Shown here one piece after another: positions 27,217 through 36,208 of a DNA stretch of 64,000 bases. The stretch is from contig NZ_VYXP01000005.1 in the NCBI RefSeq assembly GCF_008725655.1, positions 401,422 to 465,421 of the forward strand. Reading direction: 5' to 3'. The position numbers and the translations under genes are program-made. The notes under the pieces were generated by a model. It saw nothing but the letters and a program-made list of their open reading frames with translations, had not been told where the DNA came from and ran no database searches. The DNA is from Marinihelvus fidelis (lineage in GTDB: Bacteria > Pseudomonadota > Gammaproteobacteria > Xanthomonadales > SZUA-36). Position 1 is the stretch's first letter. The number at the start of each line of letters is the position of its first letter.

Positions 27217-30033
27217 TCAGTAGTTGAACTGCAGGCCCAGCGTGGCGTTCCAGCCGTAGATCTCGTTCTCTGCCAGGCGGCCTGAGTCCTTGCCGCTGAT
27301 GTAGCGCAGCGGTTCGTCGGTCAGGTTGCGGGCTTCGAAGTAAACATCGAAGTGGTCGCCGATGGCGTAGCTGGCCTTGAAGTCGACCTGGCTGTGGTCG
27401 TCGACATACAGGTCCTCTTCGGGATCGCCGCCCACCTCGTCCAGGTACTCGCTGCGGTAGGTCCACGCCAGGCGCAGTTCCAGTCCGGAGCGTTCCCAGT
27501 ACAGCGCGGCGTTGGCCACGTCCGTGGACTGCAGGAAGAACGGCAGTTTGTCGTCGCGATCGAAGACCGTCGCTTCACTGTCGGTGTAGGTGTAGTTGAC
27601 GCTGGCACCGAAGCCGGACATGAAACCGGGCAGGAACAGGAACTGCTGCTGCCAGTTCAACTCGAGACCCAGCAGTTCGCCGGCCTCGGCGTTCTCGGGA
27701 CGGGTGATTTCCAGCTCCGCGAACTCACGGCCTTCGTAATTGATGTTCTCGAACGTCTGCGAGCGCGAGAAGATCGGGTTGTCGATGTCCTTGTAGAACA
27801 GGCCGGCCGCCAGGATGCCGCCGGATTCGGTGTAGTACTCGAACGACAGGTCCCAGTTCTCGGACTGCAGGCGGTCCAGGTTCGGGTTGCCTTCTTCCAC
27901 TTCACCCTCGAGCTCGTCGTCGTCGTTGGGCTCGAAGTCGAAGATGCGGTAGGGCACCAGCTGGATATAGCCGGGGCGGCCGATGGTGTTCGTCCACGCG
28001 GCGCGGGCGACGAACCCGTCGGTCACCTGCCAGCGGGCCTGGATGCCCGGCAGCACGTCGTCGTAGCGGCTGGAGCCCCTGGTCGGTTGGGCGCGATCGA
28101 AATCACCGTCGTCAAACAGCACCGCGTAGGCACCATACTCGGATTCGGTTTCCTCGAAACGTACGCCACCGGTGATGGTCACATCGCCAATGTCGACACC
28201 GGCCATGATGTAGGCGGCGTAAACGTCTTCGGTCACCGTGAAGTCCTCGGCGAACTCGTTCTCGTTGGTGTCGTCACTGTTCAGCTCGAAGCCCGCCTCG
28301 TTCTGGGCGAAGAAACCTTCCCAGCCGGCGAAGTCCGGAATGGGGCCGAAGGGGTAGAAGCCCGGACGGACCGAGTCGTAGAACCCTTCCTTGCCGGGCA
28401 CCGAGAACTGCGACAGCAACAGGTCGTCCTCGTAGCCGTCGTAGCTGGGGCCGGTGTTGTCGCTGGTCTTGTCGCGGCCGGTGAACTTCAGGCCGGTCTT
28501 GATGTAGCCCGGGTTGTCGCCGAAATCCAGGTCATGACGCCAGTCCAGCTGGAAAATCGACAGGTCTTCTTCCACCAGTTGGCTGTTGCGGTCCACCTGG
28601 TTGAACTCGAAGAACGACGGGTCCATGAAATCGCCTGGCGCGGTCACGCGCGGGAAGAAGTCGGAGGTGTCGTAGCTCATCGGCAGCGAATCGGAGACTT
28701 CAAAGCTCCACTCGATGTCGTACGGCGTCTTCTGCTCGGTGTGGCCGAAAGTGGCGCTCAGCGACAGCGTGTTGGCACCATAGAGCCATTCACCACCCAG
28801 CGTGGACTGCGAAATCGACTGTTCTTCCAGGCGCTTCTTGTAGGCCTTTTCGCCTTCGCCTTCGGTAAACGTACCGGACGTGGCGGTCTGGTCTTCAAGG
28901 TCGCCCTCGCGGTAGTCGTACAGGGTTTCGATGCGCTGCTCGGTGTCCGCGAACTCGTTGAACAGGTTGCGGAAGTAGACCTTGAAGTCATCACGCGGGC
29001 GCCATTCGAAGTTGGCGACCACGCCGGTGCGCTCACGCTCCAGCGTGTAGTCGCGGTAGACCATCTCGCCCGGGATGTAGTACCCGTCTTCCTCTTCCCA
29101 GATATCGGTCTGGACGTTTTCGGACTGGTACTCACGCAGGCTGTAGCTGGCGCTCAGCAGCATGCCGAACTGGTTCTCGGAGCCGAACACCTGCGAGTAC
29201 GCGGCAGATGCGCTGTATGGGCTCTCGCCATTCATGTCGTAGTAACCGATGTCGGCCGAGCCCTTGATCATGAAGCCGTCTTCATCATCGTAGGGGCTGG
29301 GCGTGACCAGGTTGACGGTACCGCCGATGGAGTTGCCGTCCAGGTCCGGGGTCACCGTCTTGATGACTTCCAGCTTGGAGAGCACGTCGGCCGGGATGGT
29401 GTCGAGCGCGATGCGGCGGTCGTCCGCCTCCGGTGCGCCGATGGTCTGGCCGTCCATGGTGACGTTGTTCAGGCCCGGGTCGATACCGCGGACCGCCACG
29501 TAGCGGCCTTCGCCCTGGTCAATGGAGATCGACACGCCCGGTACGCGGCGCAGGGCCTCGGCGGCGTTCTGGTCGGGCAGCTTGCCGGCGTCATTGGCGT
29601 CGATGGAGTCCTTGATGATGTCGGCGGAGTTCTTGTCCTGCACGGAATCGAGCTGCGAGGCGCGGAAACCGGTGACCATGACTTCCTCGGTAACGCCGTA
29701 GCCGTTCAGCCCGATGTTCTCGGTGATCGAGCCCGCGTCCGGCACGGTGACGACCAGTTCGGTCGGCTCGTAACCCACGGACTGCACTTCCAGCGTGTAT
29801 TCGCCGGCGGGCAGGTTGGGCAACGTGAAGTTACCGGAAGAGTCGGTGCGAACGCGGCGGTTGAGTTCCGCGATGCGGACCTCCGCCGACGCCAGCGGAC
29901 GCTCGGTATCGGCATCGTTGACGCGGCCGCGCAACAGCGCGTCGGCGTAAGCCGTTGAGCCGACGGCCAAAGCCGAGGCCAACACCAGCAAGCGCGCTCC
30001 CACGTGGCGCTGCTTCGTTTTCTTGGCAAACAT
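27217..30033 (-). CDS. TonB-dependent outer-membrane receptor, candidate phytate/inositol-phosphate receptor
   Basis: The 938-residue protein has a signal peptide (ending STAYADA), an N-terminal carboxypeptidase-regulatory-like beta domain (GRVNDADTERPLASAEVRI), a plug (IIKDSIDANDAGKLPDQNAAEALRR...VAVRGIDPGLNNVTMDG) and a barrel ending in LGLQFNY, the outer-membrane sorting signal. It belongs to the large-receptor group of Xanthomonas/Caulobacter-type bacteria. The ATG at 30033 has AGGAGA before it; a start 16 codons upstream is less likely. Divergent from the RpiR gene, with operator-like sites in the gap, so it is placed in the inositol regulon. The ligand is inferred. Confidence 0.9.
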   Translation of the reverse strand: MFAKKTKQRHVGARLLVLASALAVGSTAYADALLRGRVNDADTERPLASAEVRIAELNRRVRTDSSGNFTLPNLPAGEYTLEVQSVGYEPTELVVTVPDAGSITENIGLNGYGVTEEVMVTGFRASQLDSVQDKNSADIIKDSIDANDAGKLPDQNAAEALRRVPGVSISIDQGEGRYVAVRGIDPGLNNVTMDGQTIGAPEADDRRIALDTIPADVLSKLEVIKTVTPDLDGNSIGGTVNLVTPSPYDDEDGFMIKGSADIGYYDMNGESPYSASAAYSQVFGSENQFGMLLSASYSLREYQSENVQTDIWEEEDGYYIPGEMVYRDYTLERERTGVVANFEWRPRDDFKVYFRNLFNEFADTEQRIETLYDYREGDLEDQTATSGTFTEGEGEKAYKKRLEEQSISQSTLGGEWLYGANTLSLSATFGHTEQKTPYDIEWSFEVSDSLPMSYDTSDFFPRVTAPGDFMDPSFFEFNQVDRNSQLVEEDLSIFQLDWRHDLDFGDNPGYIKTGLKFTGRDKTSDNTGPSYDGYEDDLLLSQFSVPGKEGFYDSVRPGFYPFGPIPDFAGWEGFFAQNEAGFELNSDDTNENEFAEDFTVTEDVYAAYIMAGVDIGDVTITGGVRFEETESEYGAYAVLFDDGDFDRAQPTRGSSRYDDVLPGIQARWQVTDGFVARAAWTNTIGRPGYIQLVPYRIFDFEPNDDDELEGEVEEGNPNLDRLQSENWDLSFEYYTESGGILAAGLFYKDIDNPIFSRSQTFENINYEGREFAELEITRPENAEAGELLGLELNWQQQFLFLPGFMSGFGASVNYTYTDSEATVFDRDDKLPFFLQSTDVANAALYWERSGLELRLAWTYRSEYLDEVGGDPEEDLYVDDHSQVDFKASYAIGDHFDVYFEARNLTDEPLRYISGKDSGRLAENEIYGWNATLGLQFNY

Positions 30034-30187
30034 GTCTGGTTCTCCTGTAAAAGACTGAATCGTCCTGGCGACTGTCGGCACCGAGCCCGGTGTGCGCGTT
30101 TCGCTCTACTTCGGGCCGGCAAGAGGCTGCCGTAACGTCAAACCGCACTATTGTTCGGCCCGAAGGTGACACTTTCTTTACATTTGC

Positions 30188-30217
30188 AGTATAGAATGAA
30201 ATTTCTGTATTATGCAA
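30188..30217 (-). promoter_or_regulatory. Sigma-70-type promoter of the TonB-dependent receptor
   Basis: On the minus strand TTGCAT (30217-30212) is followed after 18 nt by TATACT (30193-30188), a fair match to TTGACA/TATAAT. It would start transcription about 150 nt before the receptor ATG. The spacer contains the operator-like site at 30193-30206. Confidence 0.55.
30193..30206. promoter_or_regulatory. Candidate IolR-type operator, AGAA-N6-TTCT
   Basis: The sequence AGAATGAAATTTCT is a 4-6-4 inverted repeat one base per arm away from GGAA-N6-TTCC, the site bound by the RpiR-type IolR of Sinorhizobium meliloti. It lies between the -35 and -10 of the receptor promoter, where a repressor would block polymerase. 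Confidence 0.5.
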
Positions 30218-30220
30218 GTA

Positions 30221-30236
30221 TAGAAAATACGTTCTA
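30221..30236. promoter_or_regulatory. Candidate IolR-type operator, TAGAA-N6-TTCTA
   Basis: A second site in the same gap, with perfect 5-base arms TAGAA and TTCTA around AATACG. It lies just upstream of the receptor -35, 28 bp from the first site, so both could be bound on nearly the same face of the helix or looped. Confidence 0.5.
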
Positions 30237-30249
30237 TTTTGGTGAAATG

Positions 30250-30289
30250 TTGATACACCAATGCTAAATCGGTATTCCAGCATTGGAAT
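30250..30289 (+). promoter_or_regulatory. Candidate promoter and palindrome upstream of the RpiR-family gene
   Basis: TTGATA (30250-30255) is followed after 17 nt by TATTCC (30273-30278). The -10 overlaps the palindrome ATTCC-AGCATT-GGAAT (30274-30289), which has the arms of the IolR site in the opposite order. The layout suggests autoregulation of the regulator and places its translation start downstream of 30285. Confidence 0.4.
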
Positions 30290-30342
30290 TTTTGTATCAT
30301 CATGGCGAAGATCCCAAAAGCAACCCAAAAAGAGTCAGGACA

Positions 30343-31188
30343 TTGTCAGAAGCCCCACGGGACCTGGAAACCCTCAGAAACCAGATCGTCGCACGTCACG
30401 ATGAGCTCAGCCCCCGCCTTCGCCAGGTGGCTGCCTATGTACTTGAGAACCCCAGCGAGGTTGGCCTGCAGACGCTGGCAGTGATCGCCCAGCGCTGTGG
30501 CGTGCAGCCGTCGACCATCGTCCGCTTTGCGAAGGCGTTTGGCTATGACGGCGCCAGCCCCATGCAGATGCTGTTCCGCGAAGAACTCATCAATTCGGTG
30601 CCCAGCCCCAGCTACACCAAGCGCGTGCACCAGTTCCAGGAGCGTGCCGGTACCGAGGGCCCGTGGCAGCCCGCGCAGCTGCTGCAGGAATTCGCCCGCA
30701 GCAACACGATGGCGCTGGAACAGCTGCAGGACACCATTCCCGAAAGCCTGCTTGACCAGGCCGTGGACGCGCTGGAGGCCTGCAAGTCCATCTACCTGGT
30801 CGGCCTGCGGCGCTCATTTCCCGTGGTGGCTTACATGGCCTACGCGCTACGGCACGTGGACAAGCCCACGCATTTGATCGACGGCCTGGCGGGGATGATC
30901 CTGGAGCAGAGCTCGATGATCACGGCCGATGACCTGCTGGTGGCTGTAAGTTTCAAGCCCTACGCGCCCGAGACCAGCGACATCGTCGCTCGCGCCCGCG
31001 AGCGCGGTGCGACCATCGTCTCGATCAGTGACAGCCTGCTCAGCCCGGCCGCGCGCGAGGCCGATATCAGTTTTGAAGTCCGTGATGCGGAGGTCATGAA
31101 GTTCCGCTCGCTGACCGCGTCATTCTGCCTGGCCCAGACCCTGGTCATCAGCCTGGCCCAGCGTCTCGATGCCCGGGACGCGACCTGA
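30343..31188 (+). CDS. RpiR/MurR-family regulator, predicted inositol repressor (IolR-like)
   Basis: From the TTG at 30343 the protein is 281 residues, starting SEAPRDLETLRNQIVARH. Residues about 1-80 are the RpiR helix-turn-helix domain, with LAVIAQRCGVQPSTIVRFAKAFGY as recognition region. Residues about 120-265 are a SIS sugar-phosphate-binding domain (SIYLVGLRRSFPVVAYMAY...LLVAVSFKPYAPET). Open frame extends to 30283, but that part overlaps the putative promoter. It is divergent from the receptor and 27 bp before iolG. In S. meliloti the inducer is a phosphorylated late intermediate, which fits a SIS domain. Target assignment is inference. Confidence 0.88.
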   Translation: MSEAPRDLETLRNQIVARHDELSPRLRQVAAYVLENPSEVGLQTLAVIAQRCGVQPSTIVRFAKAFGYDGASPMQMLFREELINSVPSPSYTKRVHQFQERAGTEGPWQPAQLLQEFARSNTMALEQLQDTIPESLLDQAVDALEACKSIYLVGLRRSFPVVAYMAYALRHVDKPTHLIDGLAGMILEQSSMITADDLLVAVSFKPYAPETSDIVARARERGATIVSISDSLLSPAAREADISFEVRDAEVMKFRSLTASFCLAQTLVISLAQRLDARDAT

Positions 31189-31215
31189 CACCTTAATAAG
31201 AACCCGGAGAAAAGA

Positions 31216-32214
31216 ATGCTCAACGTATGCCTGATCGGCGCCGGCCGCATCGGCCGGATTCACGCGGCCAACCTGGCCGCCAACCCGCGTGCCCGGCTGG
31301 CCGCGGTAGTGGATGTTCACGTCCCGGCGGCGGAAGAACTGGCGGCCGCGCAGGGCGCCCGCGCACTGGCGCCTGAACAGGCCTTCGACGCCGACGGCCT
31401 GGACGCAGTGATCATCGCCAGTTCCACCGATACCCACCATGACCTTGTGTCACGGGCGGCGGCACGGGGCCTGGCCATACTGTGCGAGAAGCCGCTGGAC
31501 CTGGATCTTGACCGCGCCAGCGCCAGTGTCGAGGTGGCCGCACGCGCCGGGGTGCCATTGTTCCTGGGCTTCAACCGGCGCTTCGACCCGTCGTTCCGGC
31601 GGGTGCATGACACGGTGCGCGGCGGCGGGCTGGGCGCGATCGAGGTGATCAGCATCACCAGCCGTGACCCGGCGCCGCCGCCGGCCGACTACGTGGGCCG
31701 TTCCGGCGGATTGTTCCGCGACATGATGATCCATGACCTGGACATGGCCTTGTGGATGCTGGGCGAAATGCCGGCCAGCGTGTACGCCTCGGGGGCCTGC
31801 CTGGTTGATCCGGCGATTGGCGAGGCGGGTGATATCGATACCGCCACCGTGGTGCTGACGACGGCGTCGGGCGTGCAATGCCAGGTCACCAACAGCCGTC
31901 GTTGCGCCTATGGCTATGACCAGCGGCTGGAAGTGTTCTGTGCCGGCGGCGTGGCCCGGGCCGGCAATGAAACGGCGACGACCGTGGCGGTGGGCACCGG
32001 CGAGGGCTTCGTTACGGAACCGGCGCTGCCGTTCTTCCTGGAGCGTTACGAGCAGGCCTACCGGCTGCAGCTCGATGCCTTTATCGACGCCGTCGGTGGT
32101 CATCGTGATGCCACGCAGACCGGGCTGGCCACGGGTGAAGAGGCGGTGCAGTCGTTGCGTCTCGCCGCCGCGGCACAGCGTTCGCTGGCCAGCGGGGCCG
32201 CCGAGTCGCCGTGA
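31216..32214 (+). CDS. iolG: Inositol 2-dehydrogenase IolG
   Basis: This Gfo/Idh/MocA enzyme oxidises myo-inositol to 2-keto-myo-inositol (scyllo-inosose) with NAD, the first catabolic step. The 332-residue product shows the Rossmann motif CLIGAGRIGRIHA, the catalytic EKPLDLD near residue 95, FLGFNRRFDPSF, and GGLFRDMMIHDLDMA, whose His-Asp pair is typical of IolG. CCGGAGAAAAGA precedes the ATG. It follows the regulator within 27 bp and heads the iol gene series. Confidence 0.93.
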   Translation: MLNVCLIGAGRIGRIHAANLAANPRARLAAVVDVHVPAAEELAAAQGARALAPEQAFDADGLDAVIIASSTDTHHDLVSRAAARGLAILCEKPLDLDLDRASASVEVAARAGVPLFLGFNRRFDPSFRRVHDTVRGGGLGAIEVISITSRDPAPPPADYVGRSGGLFRDMMIHDLDMALWMLGEMPASVYASGACLVDPAIGEAGDIDTATVVLTTASGVQCQVTNSRRCAYGYDQRLEVFCAGGVARAGNETATTVAVGTGEGFVTEPALPFFLERYEQAYRLQLDAFIDAVGGHRDATQTGLATGEEAVQSLRLAAAAQRSLASGAAESP

Positions 32215-32248
32215 AAATGAAATGTATTTTTTATAAACTCATTTTATG

Positions 32249-32262
32249 GAATAATGATTCCG
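32249..32262. promoter_or_regulatory. Candidate IolR operator, exact GGAA-N6-TTCC
   Basis: GGAATAATGATTCC matches GGAA-N6-TTCC exactly and has 5-base arms (GGAAT/ATTCC). It lies in an AT-rich gap 38 bp before the next gene, just after a TATAAA that could be a -10, so it would cover the transcription start. Confidence 0.6.
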
Positions 32263-32299
32263 TCCGGTTTTGGGCGGGTGCAAATGGAGTTCTGAACGC

Positions 32300-33436
32300 A
32301 TGTCCTATCGATCGCTTGGCATTGGCCTTGTGGGTACCGGCTTCATGGGCCGGGCGCACGCCATTGCGCTGCGCTCGGTAGGCGGCGTCTTCGCGGCGGT
32401 ACCGCCGCCGCGGCTGGTCCACGTGGTCGACGCCGATGCCGGGCGCGCCGGCCAGGCGGCGGAGGAGCTGGGCTTCCTACGGCATGGCGATGACTGGCAG
32501 GCGCTGCTGGAAGACCCCGATGTCGACGCCGTCAGCATTTGCACCCCAAACCACCTGCACCACGAAATGGCGATGGCGGCGTTGGCCGCCGGCAAGCATG
32601 TCTGGTGCGAGAAACCGCTGGCGCTGACCGTCGACGAGGCCGCCGGGCTTGCCGCCGCCGCGGCGGATTCCGGTCGCGCCCACCTGGTGGGGTTCAACTA
32701 CGCGGTCAACCCGCTGCTGTCGCTGGCCCGCGAGATTCTCTCTTCGGGCGAGATTGGCGAACCGGTGGCGTTCTCCGGACGCTATTACGAGGACTACATG
32801 GCCGACCCGGCCGTGCCCTGGAGCTGGCGCTGTGATCGTTCACTGGCCGGCTCCGGCGCGCTGGCGGACCTGGGCTCGCACCTGGTGCACCTGCTGGAAA
32901 CGCTGCTGGGGCCGGTAGAGACGGTGACGGGCCACGTATCGACCGCGGTCGCGGCGCGCCAGGACCCGGTCACCGGCGCCATGCGGGCTGTCGAGAACGA
33001 GGACATCGCCTCGGCGCATGCGCGCCTGGCCAGCGGGGTTCCGGCGACCCTGGATATCAGCCGGGTCGCCAGCGGCTACAAGTGCGGACTGGCCTTCGAC
33101 CTGTTCTGCAGCCGTGGCGCGCTGCGGTTCGACCAGGAGCGCATGAACGAGTTACAGCTGTTCGAAGCCGGCCAGCGCCCCGGGCGGGACGGTTTCCGCC
33201 GCCTGCTCGCCGGGCCCGCGCACCCGGATTACGCCGCCTTCAACCCCGCGCCCGGGCATGGCCTGGGCTACAACGACCTGAAGGTCATCGAGGCGCGCAA
33301 CTTCCTGTGCGCCGCCATGGAGGGCCGGGCCGCGTGGCCGGACTTCAGCGACGGGCTGCGGGTGCAGCGCGTCATGGACGCCATCGAGCGCTCGGCCGCC
33401 GCCGGGCAGGCCGTGCGCGTCGAAGCCAACGAATAA
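32300..33436 (+). CDS. Second Gfo/Idh/MocA-family dehydrogenase of the inositol locus
   Basis: The 378-residue protein begins SYRSLGIGLVGTGFMGRAHA, with the catalytic Lys in CEKPLALTVDEAAGLA near residue 112 and GALADLGSHLVHLLETLLG in the C-terminal domain. It is longer than IolG and closer to the group that includes scyllo- or chiro-inositol and hexose dehydrogenases. A separate AT-rich promoter region with an operator-like site lies before it, and iolB follows 14 bp after. It probably feeds another inositol isomer into the pathway; the substrate is not certain. Confidence 0.82.
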   Translation: MSYRSLGIGLVGTGFMGRAHAIALRSVGGVFAAVPPPRLVHVVDADAGRAGQAAEELGFLRHGDDWQALLEDPDVDAVSICTPNHLHHEMAMAALAAGKHVWCEKPLALTVDEAAGLAAAAADSGRAHLVGFNYAVNPLLSLAREILSSGEIGEPVAFSGRYYEDYMADPAVPWSWRCDRSLAGSGALADLGSHLVHLLETLLGPVETVTGHVSTAVAARQDPVTGAMRAVENEDIASAHARLASGVPATLDISRVASGYKCGLAFDLFCSRGALRFDQERMNELQLFEAGQRPGRDGFRRLLAGPAHPDYAAFNPAPGHGLGYNDLKVIEARNFLCAAMEGRAAWPDFSDGLRVQRVMDAIERSAAAGQAVRVEANE

Positions 33437-33450
33437 CGAGGTTCAGATCT

Positions 33451-34278
33451 ATGAGTACACCGCAGGACAATCCCGTTCGCACGTTTCGCGACGGATTCAG
33501 CCCCGGATTGACGGAAATCGCCGCGCACGACGGCCTGGAAATGGCGGCGCTGTGCCTGGCGGCAGGTGAAACGCTGTCGCTTGAGGCGACCACCGAAACG
33601 GCGCTGCTGTTGATGTCAGGCGTGGTCTCCGGGCAGGTCGACATCGACGGCCAGTCGCCCCCGGCGTTCGGCTTCCGCAGGGATTCCCTGTTCGACGAGT
33701 CGGCCAGTTGCGTGCACGTGCCGGCGGGGGCCACGGTCACGCTCCGCGCGGACAGCGCCACCGAGTTCACACTCTACCGCTGCGGCAATACCGATCCCTT
33801 CGAAGCCCGTGTTTACCTGCCTGAAGACGTGCCCAACGAGCATCGCGGCGCCGGCCAGGTCGCCGGGCGCTGCCTGCGCTTCGTGCGCACCATTTTCGAC
33901 GCGACCAACGCCCCGGAAGGCGCGCAGCTGGTGCTGGGCGAAGTGGTGAACATGCCCGGCGGCTGGTCCAGCTATCCGCCGCACCACCACGACCAGCCGG
34001 AGATCTACCACTACCGGTTCACCGAGCCGCAGGGTTACGGCCATGCCGAGCTGGGCGATGACGTCTACAAGGTCTGCCACAACGACACCATCCGCATTCC
34101 CGCCGGGCTCGACCACGCGCAGTGCTCCGCGCCGGGCTATGGCATGTACTACAGCTGGGTGATCCGCCACCTGCCGGACAACCCCTACACCGTGCCCGAA
34201 TTCACCGAGGCGCACACCTGGACCATGGAAAAGGACGCCCGCTTCTGGTGGCCGGAGGGGGTTGAGCGTGATGCCTGA
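33451..34278 (+). CDS. iolB: 5-deoxy-glucuronate isomerase IolB
   Basis: IolB converts 5-deoxy-D-glucuronate to 2-deoxy-5-keto-D-gluconate. The 275-residue bicupin has PGGWSSYPPHHHDQPEIYHYRF, the metal-binding His cluster, in its second half, followed by GYGMYYSWVIRHL and PEFTEAHTWT. CGAGGTTCAG precedes the ATG at 33451. Its last codons overlap the start of iolC, so translation is coupled. Confidence 0.95.
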   Translation: MSTPQDNPVRTFRDGFSPGLTEIAAHDGLEMAALCLAAGETLSLEATTETALLLMSGVVSGQVDIDGQSPPAFGFRRDSLFDESASCVHVPAGATVTLRADSATEFTLYRCGNTDPFEARVYLPEDVPNEHRGAGQVAGRCLRFVRTIFDATNAPEGAQLVLGEVVNMPGGWSSYPPHHHDQPEIYHYRFTEPQGYGHAELGDDVYKVCHNDTIRIPAGLDHAQCSAPGYGMYYSWVIRHLPDNPYTVPEFTEAHTWTMEKDARFWWPEGVERDA

Positions 34279-36208
34279 AGCACAGGACCGCGCGCTGGAT
34301 GTGATCTGCCTGGGCCGCGCCGCCGTTGATCTTTACGGCCAGCAGGTGGGCGGCCGGCTGGAAGACATGCGCAGCTTCGCCAAGTACCTGGGTGGCTCGT
34401 CCGCCAACCTGGCCGCCGGCGCGGCGCGCATGGGGCTGCGCAGCGCCATGCTGGCGCGTGTGGGCGACGAGCAGATGGGCCGCTTTGTGCGCGAGGCGCT
34501 GGCGACCGAGGGCGTGGACGTCAGCCACGTCACCACGGACCCGGACCGCCTGACGGCGCTGGTGATCCTGGGTATCGGCGCCGGCGAGGACGTGCCGCAT
34601 ATTTTCTACCGTGAGCGCTGCGCCGACATGGGCCTGGTCGAGGACGACATCGACCCGGATTTCATTGGCTCCTCGCGCATGCTGTCGGTGACCGGCACGC
34701 ATCTTTCGACAGCCACCACGCGCGCCGCCGTGGTCAAGGCGATGACCTGCGCGCGCGAGCGCGGCACCCAGGTGACCCTGGACATCGATTACCGGCCAGT
34801 ACTGTGGGGGCTGGTGAGCGCCGGTGACGGCGCCAGCCGCTACGCCGAGTGCGCCGAGGCCAGCGCGGTACTCGCTGATATCCTGCCGTTGTGCGACCTG
34901 GTGGTCGGCACCGAGGAAGAAATCCGCATTGCCGCCGGCGGTGAAGACGACCTGCTGGCCTCCGTGCAGCGGGTGCGCGCGCTGAGTGACGGTTGGATCG
35001 TGCTCAAGCGTGGTCCGGACGGCTGCGTGGTGTTCGCCCCCGGCGACATCGGCTCACTGGACGATGGCATCGTCGCGCAAGGCACGCCGGTGGAAGTGTT
35101 CAACACCCTGGGCGCCGGCGATGCCTTCCTGTCCGGTTTCCTGGGTGGATGGCTCACCGGCGAATCGCCGGCGACCTGCGGCGCCATGGGCAACGCCAGC
35201 GGCGCCCTGGTGGTCGCGCGCCACGGTTGCACGCCGGCGATTCCCAGCCGCGTGGAGCTCGATGCCTTCCTGCGTCGTGACCCGCCGCCCCGTGTACCGC
35301 GCCTGGACCCGGAGCTGATCCGGTTGCACCGCTCGACCACCTGGAAAGACGACCCAAAGCCGTTGTGCGTGATGGCGTTCGACCATCGAAGCCAGTTTAT
35401 CGACATGGCCAACGAGGCCGGGCAGCCGCACGCACGTATTGATCGCTTCAAGACGCTGATCGCCGAGGCCGCGCTCGACGTGGCCGCCGGGCTTCCGGAT
35501 GACGTCCGTGGCGGTTTTATCGTCGACCAGCGGTTTGGCGGCGAGGCCATGGACCGGCTGTCCGCGGCCGGCCTGTGGACGGCCTGCCCGGTGGAGACGC
35601 CCGGCTCGCGGCCGCTGGCGTTCGAGCATGGCCATGGCATGGGCCAGCAACTGCTGGGCCTGCCGCCGCTGAACGTGATCAAGTGCCTGGTGTTCTATCA
35701 CCCGGACGACCCGCTGGAGCTGCGGCTGGCGCAGGAGGAACGGGTACAGGCGCTGTACTCGGAGATCTGCGCCCAAGACCGCAAGCTGGTGCTGGAAGTG
35801 ATCTGCCCGTCGACCGGCGCGCCCGTTGACGACGACACCCTGCCCCGCGCCATGCGGCGCTTCTACAACCTGGGCGTGTTCCCGGACTGGTGGAAGGTGG
35901 AGTCGCAGTCCGCCGCCGGCTGGCGCGCGGTAGCGAGCGTCATCGACGACTGCGACCCGCACTGCAAGGGCATCGTGCTGCTGGGCCTGGACGCGTCGGA
36001 GGATGCCCTGCGCGAAGGCTTCGCCAGCGCGGCCGGGGTGCCGTACATGAAGGGCTTCGCGGTGGGCCGCAGCATTTTCGGCGCGCCGGCCCGGGCCTGG
36101 TTCGCCGGTGAAATGGATGACGCCGCGGCGCGCGCCGATGTCGCCCGCCGCTACCGGCGCATGGTCGACATCTGGCGCCAGGCGGCCATGGGCGGGGCGG
36201 TATCATGA
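34271..36208 (+). CDS. iolC: IolC: 5-dehydro-2-deoxygluconokinase fused to DUF2090 (aldolase-type) domain
   Basis: The 645-residue protein joins two enzymes. Residues about 10-325 are a PfkB-type sugar kinase (DVICLGRAAVDLYGQQ...FNTLGAGDAFLSGFLGGWL) that phosphorylates 2-deoxy-5-keto-gluconate. Residues about 345-640 are DUF2090 (LCVMAFDHRSQFIDMA...VEVICP-type core), with the TIM-barrel pattern of class I aldolases. Fusions of this kind are annotated as kinase/5-dehydro-2-deoxyphosphogluconate aldolase. No separate iolJ is present, consistent with that. GGAGGGGG precedes several possible starts (TTG 34262, GTG 34268, ATG 34271). Confidence 0.93.
   Translation: MPEAQDRALDVICLGRAAVDLYGQQVGGRLEDMRSFAKYLGGSSANLAAGAARMGLRSAMLARVGDEQMGRFVREALATEGVDVSHVTTDPDRLTALVILGIGAGEDVPHIFYRERCADMGLVEDDIDPDFIGSSRMLSVTGTHLSTATTRAAVVKAMTCARERGTQVTLDIDYRPVLWGLVSAGDGASRYAECAEASAVLADILPLCDLVVGTEEEIRIAAGGEDDLLASVQRVRALSDGWIVLKRGPDGCVVFAPGDIGSLDDGIVAQGTPVEVFNTLGAGDAFLSGFLGGWLTGESPATCGAMGNASGALVVARHGCTPAIPSRVELDAFLRRDPPPRVPRLDPELIRLHRSTTWKDDPKPLCVMAFDHRSQFIDMANEAGQPHARIDRFKTLIAEAALDVAAGLPDDVRGGFIVDQRFGGEAMDRLSAAGLWTACPVETPGSRPLAFEHGHGMGQQLLGLPPLNVIKCLVFYHPDDPLELRLAQEERVQALYSEICAQDRKLVLEVICPSTGAPVDDDTLPRAMRRFYNLGVFPDWWKVESQSAAGWRAVASVIDDCDPHCKGIVLLGLDASEDALREGFASAAGVPYMKGFAVGRSIFGAPARAWFAGEMDDAAARADVARRYRRMVDIWRQAAMGGAVS

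Noticed and set aside
27352..29958. Open frame of 868 codons opposite the TonB-dependent receptor
   Set aside because: The receptor on the other strand has clear domains, signal and sorting end. The antisense frame is Val/His/Gln-rich, as expected for a GC-rich shadow, and has no recognisable domain.
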